Virus record (IMG/VR): IMGVR_UViG_3300034096_000409
Span: 1-36,800 of that record
Strand: one strand, 5' to 3'
From: a virus
DNA: 36,800 nt
Shown: positions 24,858 through 31,688 of the stretch, piece by piece
Numbering within the stretch: position 1 is the stretch's first letter
Layout: each line of letters begins with the position of its first letter
Program-made: the position numbers and the translations under genes
The notes under the pieces: model-generated
Told to the model about the DNA's origin: nothing
The model's input: only the letters and a program-made list of their open reading frames with translations
Databases searched by the model: none

Positions 24858-25391
24858 TCAAATTGCTGAAATGGCAGCTTTCGCCTGTTCTTTTTCGTAA
24901 GACACAAATGTACGCAGGTGGTCGCACCTGTGCGTGATGGCAGCGCACAGCCTCTCTGATCGCTCAAACAGCGCCTCCCATTCGGCTATTCGTGCAGATA
25001 CCCATCGTTTGCGCTCGCTGATAGATAGTACCTTGATGTCATCGGGTATGGCAGACATAACAGCATCCACAGCGACAAGCAGGTAAAACTTTGCTGATGC
25101 CTGGCACTTGCCTGCTTCAGGCAACCATGCGGACAGTTCATTCAGCAGGTCAAGAACTGCGTTTATGTCTGTGTGGTCAACGTGCGTACTTGCAAGTGCA
25201 TCCAGGTGCTTCACACGGTCAAATAAATCCTGTTCGGGCAGAATATCAAACGTGCGCCGGATGTCCATTGCAGGCATGATGGTAATAAGTACCTCCGTGT
25301 TCTTGCGTTCGTTCAGCGTCTGCCTGATGGCTGTGATTGCCTCCGCGCTTGTTATGCGGCCTTCATCGTTAACGTGTGTCACCGCTTTCAT
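24858..25391 (-). CDS. Protein of the replication block, unknown
   Basis: 177 residues, predominantly helical and charged, with no catalytic motif that I recognise. Linked to the small membrane protein upstream by an ATGA overlap. A 28-base gap separates it from the following small gene. Confidence 0.68.
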   Translation of the reverse strand: MKAVTHVNDEGRITSAEAITAIRQTLNERKNTEVLITIMPAMDIRRTFDILPEQDLFDRVKHLDALASTHVDHTDINAVLDLLNELSAWLPEAGKCQASAKFYLLVAVDAVMSAIPDDIKVLSISERKRWVSARIAEWEALFERSERLCAAITHRCDHLRTFVSYEKEQAKAAISAI

Positions 25392-25615
25392 GTCCTGCGT
25401 CTTTTTACACCCAGTATGATTTCACCGAGTATGTAAGCAAAGCCGATAACGGCAACTGTGGTTGCAATGATGGCGGCATAGCGCTTGAATAGCATGACAA
25501 GCCACACGATGAAGATGATAAGCAGGACAACCGCGCCGCCGATTGCAAGTTTCTGCAAATCATCGCGTAACCATTGCGGGAGTTTCGATGTGAGTTTCTG
25601 AAAGATGTGTTTCAT
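25388..25615 (-). CDS. Small two-helix membrane protein
   Basis: 75 residues from the start at 25615 (a start at 25648 would overlap the helicase gene). An amphipathic N-terminus (KHIFQKLTSKLPQWLRDDL) is followed by membrane helices at about 26-45 and 49-70 and a basic end (VKRRRT). It lies directly after DnaB. Its role is unknown; membrane tethering of replication proteins or an envelope function are both possible. Confidence 0.7.
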   Translation of the reverse strand: MKHIFQKLTSKLPQWLRDDLQKLAIGGAVVLLIIFIVWLVMLFKRYAAIIATTVAVIGFAYILGEIILGVKRRRT

Positions 25616-25631
25616 GTTTTGTGATTTACTT

Positions 25632-27092
25632 TTAAAACGGTATTTCAACGTCCAAATTTGGCCTGTGCTGCGATATTACAGGCGCATCGTGTATAGCGTT
25701 GCCCCATGCGTTAAAATCGCTCACAGGCGCTTGTTGGATGCCTTTAAAGTCGTCCGGATGGCGGTAATCTGTAAACCGGGTAAGTTCGCCGATGAACTTG
25801 ATTGGTATGGTCATAGTCGGCCCATGACGGAACTTTGCCACATCCAATTCCACGTAACCATCTGACATATCGTTGCCCTCTGCATCCTGTGTAATGCCGT
25901 AGTATTCTGGCCGCCAAAGAAACAGTACCATATCTGCCTCCTGTTCGATTGCTCCCGATTCGCGAAGGTCTGAAAGTATCGGTTTTTTGTCGGCTCTGCT
26001 TTCAACGGCCCGCGAAAGCTGTGACAAGCAGATAAATGGCAGCTTGAGTTCCTTTGCAATATTCTTCAGGCTCTGCACATTGTAATTCACTTCTGCCTCT
26101 CTATTGCCTGCGTACTGCTTTGGTGCTGCCATCTTTTGCAGGTAATCCAAAAACAGAACCTGCACTTTGTTACGCTGCACCATTCGGCGCGCGCGCGATC
26201 TTACGGCGCTTGCCGATTGCCCGCCCTCATCGTCAATGTACAGCGGCATGGCAGATAGTTGCTCTGATGCCTTCATGAGTTCGGGCCATTGTGACTCTGC
26301 CATCATGCCCTTTTTCATGTTGGCCGATGGAACGCCCGAAAGCATTGAAAGCAGGCGCATAACAAGTTCGTCCTTTGTCATCTCCAAAGAGAACACGCCG
26401 ACAGGCACGCCCGATGCCGCGATGTTAAGTGCCCACGAAAGCAGAAGCGCCGTTTTACCCATGCCGGGGCGCCCTGCAAGGATGTACAGTTCGCCCTGCT
26501 GAAAGCCTCCGGTGTGGCGGTCAAATTGCCTGATGCCACCTTCAATACCCGTGATGCCTTTGGATTGCGCGGCTTTCTCAATGCGCTTGAGTATTTCAGG
26601 AACCGCCTGTCCGACCTGTACGGCGTCTGTTGTGATTATCCCGTGTCCAATGGCGTATATTTCGCGCTCTGTTTTATCCAGTAATTCAATCGGGTCTGTT
26701 TTTTCCTGCAGCGCATCTGTGACGGATTCAATGCCTGTGCGTATGATGGCACGGCTGATCTGCTTCTGCGTTAAAATGCGAGCGTAGTATTCAGCATTGG
26801 CCGTGCCGGTCAGCATCATAGCAAGTTCGGACACATAAAACGCATCTACTTTGCCGGACTTCTTTACCTCGTTTGTCACAGTCAGCATATCAATTGCGCT
26901 GCCTCTGCTGTACAGCATGGCAATGCAGTTGTACACCTCCCTGTTTGTGTCGCTGTAAAACGCGTCCGGAGTTAAGATGTCCATGATGTTGGCGGCTGCG
27001 TCACGGTCTGTCAGGAGCGCTGACAGGACAGAGCGTTCCAGTTCCTCCGAAGATGGCGGCGTGCCCTTTACGATGATTACAGGCTCTTTCAT
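25632..27092 (-). CDS. dnaB: Replicative DNA helicase, DnaB family
   Basis: 486 residues. The N-terminal domain (about 14-105) has the DnaB primase-interaction fold (SSEELERSVLSALL and DAFYSDTNREVYNC). The RecA-like domain has Walker A AGRPGMGKT (206-214), VFSLEMT (233-239), Walker B VLFLDYLQ (312-319) and a LSQLSRAVESR segment. It unwinds the fork as a hexamer. It starts by ATGA overlap with the kinase gene and probably works with the initiator encoded at 28361-29314. Confidence 0.96.
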   Translation of the reverse strand: MKEPVIIVKGTPPSSEELERSVLSALLTDRDAAANIMDILTPDAFYSDTNREVYNCIAMLYSRGSAIDMLTVTNEVKKSGKVDAFYVSELAMMLTGTANAEYYARILTQKQISRAIIRTGIESVTDALQEKTDPIELLDKTEREIYAIGHGIITTDAVQVGQAVPEILKRIEKAAQSKGITGIEGGIRQFDRHTGGFQQGELYILAGRPGMGKTALLLSWALNIAASGVPVGVFSLEMTKDELVMRLLSMLSGVPSANMKKGMMAESQWPELMKASEQLSAMPLYIDDEGGQSASAVRSRARRMVQRNKVQVLFLDYLQKMAAPKQYAGNREAEVNYNVQSLKNIAKELKLPFICLSQLSRAVESRADKKPILSDLRESGAIEQEADMVLFLWRPEYYGITQDAEGNDMSDGYVELDVAKFRHGPTMTIPIKFIGELTRFTDYRHPDDFKGIQQAPVSDFNAWGNAIHDAPVISQHRPNLDVEIPF

Positions 27093-27568
27093 GCTTTGGG
27101 CTGATTCAGCGTAAAGTTGGAAATCTCAACATCAAAGCGCTCCTGCTCCGAAAACATCGCATAGTCTTTGTAATCGCGTGTTATGCGCTCGTCAACTCCA
27201 TCGGCTTTGTCATCCCTGAACTTCAGGCGCATTCTTCGCAGGTTTTCAGGCGCATTCAGGAAGATAACCAGGCACTTGTCAGCCCCAAAGTAATCCTGAA
27301 GTTTGAGCGCCATTTCAGCGCCCGCAATGAACACATCCGATGCAAACAATTGGGCCTTTGTGAATCCGTAGTACCAAGTGTTGTACACGTGGTATATCTC
27401 GCAACTACTTTTAACATCTTCGGCGCTTGCAAAATTGTATTCCCTGTCAAGTGGCCCGCGCTTCGGCCGTGTGGTCATTGCCTTTGCCAGCTTTAAACCT
27501 TTGGCCTCTAAAGTGGCTGCAAAGGTTGTTTTGCCTGATGCGGCAGGCCCTGTGATTACATATTTCAT
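27089..27568 (-). CDS. Guanylate-kinase-like nucleoside monophosphate kinase
   Basis: 159 residues. P-loop GPAASGKTT (7-15) is followed by MTTRPKRGPLDREYNF, matching the guanylate kinase GMP-binding motif 'TTRxPRxGE', and a C-terminal helix-strand pattern with LRRMRLKFRDDKADG as a lid-like arginine region. It would phosphorylate (d)GMP or a related nucleotide and so supply the phage with precursors. The protein is somewhat short for the family (usually about 190-210). Confidence 0.75.
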   Translation of the reverse strand: MKYVITGPAASGKTTFAATLEAKGLKLAKAMTTRPKRGPLDREYNFASAEDVKSSCEIYHVYNTWYYGFTKAQLFASDVFIAGAEMALKLQDYFGADKCLVIFLNAPENLRRMRLKFRDDKADGVDERITRDYKDYAMFSEQERFDVEISNFTLNQPKA

Positions 27569-27580
27569 ATCGTTTGTGTT

Positions 27581-28339
27581 TTAATCGCCGCAAAAGCAGC
27601 TAAGTTCAATTTCGTTTTTGTTTTCAAAAAGTTCCGGCTGCTTTGCAAGTTGCAGCAGGTCGCGCATGGTGTATTCTGTATTAAATCTTGAACCTATCAA
27701 CTGCTCCATGTCAATCCACCATTCAACGCGCTCCGGCATTAACTTCGCTTGTGCAACTTTCTTTGCCATTCCTTTCATCATACAAAAGTCGCAGTTACTG
27801 TGCGCTGAATTGATTTTCAGGTCAAATCCTTGCCCCCCCCAAAACCTCAATACATCTGCTTGTGTAACTTTAAAATCAACCAAAGGAAACAGATACGTAA
27901 AAATATCCTGCTTTGCCTGTTTTAGCCTCCTATATCGGCTCTGCTCATCGTATCTTATGCCAATAGCTGAATAGTATGTTTTTATTCCAATACTTTTAAG
28001 GTAGCGTTGCATAGGAAGTACTTTCAGATCAGATGTGCAAAAACGGGTAACCTTGTTTGGCAGGTACTTCTTCTTTTTAATCAGCGCCTCAAATGGTTCT
28101 CCTTTTCTCGATGCTGTTTCGTAACTGACAACCTTAAACTTATCTTCCGGGCAATATTCTACCCAAACCATATTAAGGCTCCATCGCACATCGCACTCAT
28201 TAACGAAATCAAGCGTTTCAGGCATTTCTTTGCCTGTGTTGGCAAACATAAATATCAGTTCGTCACGGTCGTAATTGTCCAGCATAATCCTTGCCATCAT
28301 TGCGCTGCTCCTGCCGCCTGAAAATGATACCTGTATCAT
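27581..28339 (-). CDS. PAPS-reductase/ATP-pyrophosphatase-family protein
   Basis: 252 residues. The PP-loop SFSGGRSSAMM (5-15) and FANTGKEMPETLDFV (32-46) define the family, with RFCTSDLKV (99-107) as in phage members. Five cysteines look functional: Cys101, Cys183 and Cys186 (NCDFC), Cys248 and Cys250 (CFC near the end), possibly an iron-sulfur site. Members activate a substrate with ATP for sulfur transfer, DNA phosphorothioation (DndC) or tRNA thiolation. No dnd or tRNA-modification partner is nearby, so the reaction is unknown. A run of eight G occurs in the coding strand near residues 167-169 (27833-27840). Confidence 0.78.
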   Translation of the reverse strand: MIQVSFSGGRSSAMMARIMLDNYDRDELIFMFANTGKEMPETLDFVNECDVRWSLNMVWVEYCPEDKFKVVSYETASRKGEPFEALIKKKKYLPNKVTRFCTSDLKVLPMQRYLKSIGIKTYYSAIGIRYDEQSRYRRLKQAKQDIFTYLFPLVDFKVTQADVLRFWGGQGFDLKINSAHSNCDFCMMKGMAKKVAQAKLMPERVEWWIDMEQLIGSRFNTEYTMRDLLQLAKQPELFENKNEIELSCFCGD

Positions 28340-28360
28340 ATCGTTGTTGTTTTAGGTCGT

Positions 28361-29314
28361 TCAAATGAAATCTACTGTTTTCTTCTTTACAACCGGAGCG
28401 GCTGCACCTCCTGCCTGTTTCATAGACTTTGCGCTGTACTGCGATTCACGCAATATCCACTTCTTAAGATCAAGGTGCAACTGATGTGCCGTTCGGTTGT
28501 ACTTGTTGTTTGCGATGGCGTGTGCGGCCCACATGACTGTGAAGTCTTTGATCTGTTCAGGTGTGAAGCGTGCGCCCTTAGCGTCCTGCAGGATGCCGAC
28601 CTTGTATTCCTGTGGGTTATTCCGGTAATAGTTGGCCATCACAGCAACTAAATCTGAATCGGTCGTGTACTTCTCTCCCTGCTGAATAACATATTGTGAA
28701 TTTTCGTAATATGTGGCGGCCCGCTCTCGTTCATTAAAAGGATTCTCCGAAGGTAAAGGTTCAACGGGCATCAATTTAGCGCCCGCAAAAATTACCTGAT
28801 CCCACGTTGGACTTGAAAGCATCGGGTTTACCGTGTCGTTCTCCGGTTGATTTGAAAAGTTGGATTTCGGTTTTTCAGAGAGCCTTTTCTCTCTTATTTT
28901 ACTTGTATTATTAGTTATATTATTATTATCGGTTTTTTTCGTGTGACCTTGCGGTTTTTTAACCGATAGGTTTTTTGGGTTTTTCCTGATAGTTGGTACC
29001 TGTTTTGGTGCTGAATAGTGGTCAAAACGCGCATAAATACGCCGCTTGTTGCCTGCTGCCTTGTCAATTATGACAGTTATGTAATCAAACTTTTCAAGTT
29101 CAGCGATTACCCTTGAGATGGTGTCTTTTGTGCATCCGTACAGGTCGGCAAAGTAGGCGTTATTTGCCCAGCAATAACCTTCTTTATTGGATAGCGCGCT
29201 TACCTCTGCAAAGATCAATTTTGCAGTAGATGAAAGGTTTTTATCATACCTGACCTTTGCAGGAATGACGGCAAACAGGTTCGGATAATTGTCTTGCTCA
29301 AATTGTGGATACAT
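28361..29314 (-). CDS. Replication initiator, winged-helix O-protein-like
   Basis: 317 residues from the start at 29314; an upstream ATG at 29392 lies inside a hairpin and is rejected. The N-terminal 90 residues (NLFAVIPAKVRYDKNLSSTA, then KDTISRVIAELEKFDYITV) form a helix-turn-helix of the phage replication-protein type. A polar, Asn-rich linker (about 130-165) is followed by a helical C-terminal domain. In lambda-type phages such a protein binds iterons inside its own gene and loads DnaB, which is encoded three genes downstream. Confidence 0.75.
   Translation of the reverse strand: MYPQFEQDNYPNLFAVIPAKVRYDKNLSSTAKLIFAEVSALSNKEGYCWANNAYFADLYGCTKDTISRVIAELEKFDYITVIIDKAAGNKRRIYARFDHYSAPKQVPTIRKNPKNLSVKKPQGHTKKTDNNNITNNTSKIREKRLSEKPKSNFSNQPENDTVNPMLSSPTWDQVIFAGAKLMPVEPLPSENPFNERERAATYYENSQYVIQQGEKYTTDSDLVAVMANYYRNNPQEYKVGILQDAKGARFTPEQIKDFTVMWAAHAIANNKYNRTAHQLHLDLKKWILRESQYSAKSMKQAGGAAAPVVKKKTVDFI
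28868..28986 (-). other. Possible replication origin inside the initiator gene (iteron-like repeats and AT-rich tract)
   Basis: On the minus strand five AAAAACC-like repeats (starting near 28984, 28976, 28960, 28939 and 28875) flank a TAATAATAATA-type AT-rich stretch (about 28895-28929). The repeats lie in the linker-coding part of the initiator, as in lambda O. Repeat sequence is seen; origin function is inferred. Confidence 0.45.
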
Positions 29315-29332
29315 GGCTTTTTGCAAATAAAA

Positions 29333-29413
29333 AAACGCCTGTGACGGTGGGCGGCTTTGGTTTGCCATTGCGCAGAAACTATAAAAGCGCATACCCGCCC
29401 GTCACAGGCGTTT
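29333..29413 (-). promoter_or_regulatory. Long hairpin with T tract just before the initiator gene (terminator or attenuator)
   Basis: The arms 29333-29347 and 29399-29413 are a perfect 15-bp inverted repeat (AAACGCCTGTGACGG). On the minus strand the second arm is followed by seven T, as in a rho-independent terminator. It sits downstream of a -7 box at 29477-29484 and ends 19 bases before the initiator ATG, so it could terminate the upstream transcript or attenuate the initiator. Confidence 0.7.
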
Positions 29414-29476
29414 CTGAATTAATGAATTATAGTTTGATACGCCGGATTACCAGTTCGGCGGCCTCTGAAGGCAGTA

Positions 29477-29484
29477 CAAAGATA
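29477..29484 (-). promoter_or_regulatory. Possible promoter -7 box for the initiator gene
   Basis: TATCTTTG on the minus strand is an exact TAnnTTTG match, but I find no TTG at the expected -33 position. It lies right after the small membrane ORF stop and upstream of the 29333-29413 hairpin. Confidence 0.55.
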
Positions 29485-29492
29485 CGGGAAGT

Positions 29493-29624
29493 TTATAAGT
29501 CTTTTCTGTTTTTTCGTTTGCAAAAAAAACTATCAAATGCTGCTTGATATACTATTGCGACAATTGGGATAAGCACAATAATAAAAAAAACGTACGCAGT
29601 CCAGTCAATTATTCCTCTTGTCAT
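29493..29624 (-). CDS. 43-residue single-pass membrane protein
   Basis: The peptide starts MTRGIIDWTAYVFFIIVLIP, has one hydrophobic segment (about 11-27) and ends in a basic tail (CKRKNRKDL). It is too short for routine gene finding. The ATG overlaps the preceding gene stop as ATGA, matching the coupling seen in the two upstream genes, which supports translation. Function unknown. Confidence 0.6.
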   Translation of the reverse strand: MTRGIIDWTAYVFFIIVLIPIVAIVYQAAFDSFFCKRKNRKDL

Positions 29625-29845
29625 TGTTCAATTTTGTTTTTAATTCGTTCAATTTCATCTGCTTTTGCTTCCAAATACCCAAATGCGCGCATATCTTTTC
29701 CATGCCGGAATGCTGCATCTTTGAATCGGGATGTGGCTGCTTTGGTTGTGTCGTTGTACACGCCTGATTTGTCAAGTATTGTGACCATAATCATATACTC
29801 TTCTGTCAGGTCATCGAGTGACTGTTGTGGTGTGAGTTTTTTCAT
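29621..29845 (-). CDS. Small helical protein, unknown
   Basis: 74 residues, helical, with a QQSLDDLTEEYMIMV N-terminal segment and a Lys/Glu-rich C-terminal coil (LEAKADEIERIKNKIEQ). Joined to its neighbours on both sides by ATGA overlaps in the thyX transcript. No recognised family. Confidence 0.65.
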   Translation of the reverse strand: MKKLTPQQSLDDLTEEYMIMVTILDKSGVYNDTTKAATSRFKDAAFRHGKDMRAFGYLEAKADEIERIKNKIEQ

Positions 29846-30210
29846 TGGCCAAGTTCTTTTAAAATCTCTTTAATCAAATTCATGTGCATCTTGTTTTCCA
29901 TCGGAAGCTCATGAAGTATTCTAAATATTTCTTCTCCAATAAGCATATGCCTGGTTTCACAGGCTGAACTTTCATATCTTTCCACCTCATCAAAAAGTCT
30001 TTTTGATAATCTATCCCTGTAAATTGCGGATGACTCAATAAACTTTACAAGCAGCCTTATTTTTTTTGTGTCAATATTATGAATGTACGGATAAGCATCT
30101 TGTAATTTTTTTTGAAATTTCTTTTTACTCATCAACGTTCCCGGCTTTTTAAATAGCCTATCCATTTCGTTGATAGCTTCTTGCTCTTCTTGCTTTTCTT
30201 TGGTTGTCAT
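29842..30210 (-). CDS. Helical protein downstream of thyX, unknown
   Basis: 122 residues, highly charged and helical with basic patches (SKKKFQKKL and YRDRLSKRLFDEVERY). AT-rich relative to thyX. ATGA overlaps on both sides place it in the same transcript as ThyX. No function recognised. Confidence 0.65.
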   Translation of the reverse strand: MTTKEKQEEQEAINEMDRLFKKPGTLMSKKKFQKKLQDAYPYIHNIDTKKIRLLVKFIESSAIYRDRLSKRLFDEVERYESSACETRHMLIGEEIFRILHELPMENKMHMNLIKEILKELGQ

Positions 30211-30848
30211 TGCGCAATCGCTTTTAGTGTGTGTTGAAACGGGTTTCCCTCAATGCTTTGCACAGCATCCCACATAAGTATGCCGACCTGCTGAATCTCT
30301 TTTTGCGCATCATGCGCTGTTCGTAACTTGATGAAGTTGGCAAAGCTGGACATATTGAACATGACATCAGCCGTTATCTGACTGTTGTACGACTTGAAAT
30401 AACGCGCTACCTCCTTTGCGCGCTTGCGTCCGATTACGGGCGTCATCTCTGCAAGATACTGATGATAGAGTTGATTACCGCGCTCCGTGTGTTCAATCAG
30501 CGCATCCGTCCAAAAGTCGTGCTGTTTGCCTCCTGCAAAGTCATCCGGTACATAATATTGATCGTGTTTTATCTCCTTGTACCTCGCTGATTCAGCGTTG
30601 ATAGAAGCAATGCGGTGTTTCAGCAGGTGGATGTGCGTTGCGATGTCGGTAGTGACAAGGAAATGAACAACGCCTTTTTCAAACGGCGTTTTATGCCCCG
30701 ATGTCCAAAGTTTTTGTATGAGTTCGGGTATCCGGTCGCGTTTCTCCGGTGTCAGGTCGCGTGATGTGGAAGTCCAGGCACTTAGTGCGATTATTTCGTC
30801 ACTTCCGTAATGGCCTATGAGTTCCACCTTATTAGGTTGTTGTGGCAT
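30207..30848 (-). CDS. thyX: Flavin-dependent thymidylate synthase
   Basis: 213 residues. The family marks are SGHKTPFEK (50-58) and KHRIASINAESARY (77-90), the ThyX motif RHRx7S in which the first Arg is Lys here; Ser87 is the conserved serine. It makes dTMP from dUMP with FAD, NADPH and methylenetetrahydrofolate. It starts after a rho-independent terminator (30880-30901) and continues in overlapping genes. With the kinase and MazG-like genes it supplies or edits nucleotides for replication. Confidence 0.93.
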   Translation of the reverse strand: MPQQPNKVELIGHYGSDEIIALSAWTSTSRDLTPEKRDRIPELIQKLWTSGHKTPFEKGVVHFLVTTDIATHIHLLKHRIASINAESARYKEIKHDQYYVPDDFAGGKQHDFWTDALIEHTERGNQLYHQYLAEMTPVIGRKRAKEVARYFKSYNSQITADVMFNMSSFANFIKLRTAHDAQKEIQQVGILMWDAVQSIEGNPFQHTLKAIAQ

Positions 30849-30879
30849 GATACTATGCGTTGTTTCATGTTAAAAAATA

Positions 30880-30901
30880 CCCGAAAATTTACATCTTCGG
30901 G
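30880..30901 (-). terminator. Rho-independent terminator upstream of thyX
   Basis: On the minus strand CCCGAA and TTCGGG form the stem, with further A/T pairing in the loop, followed by TATTTTTT. A second, perfect hairpin without a T tract lies at 30926-30947. The gene-free region 30849-30967 holds only these hairpins. Confidence 0.75.
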
Positions 30902-30925
30902 CTGATCTAAACAAACCTCGTCCTT

Positions 30926-30947
30926 CCCGACCTGCTTTCAGGTCGGG
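30926..30947. repeat. Perfect 9-bp hairpin without T tract
   Basis: CCCGACCTG and CAGGTCGGG with a 4-base loop. It lies just after the stop codon of the gene at 30968-31342. It shares its arm sequence with the terminator at 34431-34456. It may protect the 3' end of the upstream transcript. Confidence 0.65.
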
Positions 30948-30967
30948 CGTATGCAAAATAAATCGAA

Positions 30968-31342
30968 TCAGTCACCTGTGATGGCACGGTCAACCTTTGC
31001 CTGTTGGATGCGCTTGTGTTCTGATTCCAGCACCATGCAAAAGTGTTCCACCAGTCTATTACTGTACGGGCATTTGCGCATCAAATCAAGTTCATGTATG
31101 ACGTATTGTTGTCCGTCAATAAATGCTCCATTTTTACGCAGGTAGTTCACCCTGGCAGATGCCGTGCTTATTTGAGAAAGTCCGTCATGCCCGATTTTAT
31201 CGGCGTGTACGGCTATCTTGCGTATCCAGCACGGGCGGCCCGCTTTGGTTTCAGCGATAATAAATCGGGCCACATCGTTTGACTGCGACTTCGCTGCTTG
31301 CTTTTCCTTTCGCCAGGAAAGGATTGATGAAATTTTTATCAT
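30968..31342 (-). CDS. Putative winged-helix-like protein, unknown
   Basis: 124 residues from the start at 31342, one base after the stop of the helix-turn-helix gene (TGATATG); a longer start would overlap that gene. A segment SARVNYLRKNGAFIDGQQYV looks like the recognition helix and wing of a small DNA-binding domain. The C-terminus is basic and helical. A regulatory role together with the preceding gene is possible. Confidence 0.6.
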   Translation of the reverse strand: MIKISSILSWRKEKQAAKSQSNDVARFIIAETKAGRPCWIRKIAVHADKIGHDGLSQISTASARVNYLRKNGAFIDGQQYVIHELDLMRKCPYSNRLVEHFCMVLESEHKRIQQAKVDRAITGD

Positions 31343-31343
31343 A

Positions 31344-31622
31344 TCATTGTGCGTTGCTTTGTGGCACTTCACAGAAACGCGGTGCAAAAAACTTTTTGCC
31401 GGATACAGTTTCGATGGCTGCAATAATGGAAGCAAGTTCATAATAGGATGCTCCGCGCCTCTTGTCGGTTGACAACTTTTCGCCTACGTTTTGCGGCGAA
31501 GTGCCAAGCACTTGAGCAATTTTTACATTGGTCACTTTGTGGCGCTTCTTTGCCTGCTCAATTTGCAGTATCAATTCCTCGGACATTTGTTTTGCCCTTG
31601 TTTTTATTTGCTCTGTGTCCAT
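31344..31622 (-). CDS. Helix-turn-helix transcriptional regulator
   Basis: 92 residues from the start at 31622. The pattern KVTNVKIAQVLGTSPQNVGE (about 28-47), followed by SYYELASIIAAIE, fits an XRE/Cro-type helix-turn-helix with the usual LGTSPQNV turn. The start at 31679 would code through a strong hairpin (31635-31664) and is rejected. It may control the early genes; no repressor-integrase switch is visible. Confidence 0.72.
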   Translation of the reverse strand: MDTEQIKTRAKQMSEELILQIEQAKKRHKVTNVKIAQVLGTSPQNVGEKLSTDKRRGASYYELASIIAAIETVSGKKFFAPRFCEVPQSNAQ

Positions 31623-31634
31623 GTTTTTGGAAGA

Positions 31635-31664
31635 GGAAGCGCCCGCGCTTGTGCAGGCGCTTCC
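31635..31664. repeat. Strong hairpin between the ssDNA-binding and regulator genes
   Basis: A perfect 9-bp inverted repeat (GGAAGCGCC and GGCGCTTCC) with a GC-rich 12-base loop, but no following T tract in either direction. It lies 13 bases before the regulator start and could slow transcription or stabilise the upstream message. Confidence 0.6.
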
Positions 31665-31688
31665 GTTTAATGATCTCATGAAAAAGTT

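Noticed and set aside
24904-24915. TACATTTG promoter-like box
   Set aside because: It lies inside a coding region and has no TTG at the -33 position.
29315-29392. N-terminal extension of the replication initiator
   Set aside because: It lies within the 29333-29413 hairpin, and the Met at 29314 begins the conserved-looking region.
30849-30967. Possible short upstream peptide before thyX
   Set aside because: A 17-codon frame overlaps the thyX start out of frame, with no sign of selection.
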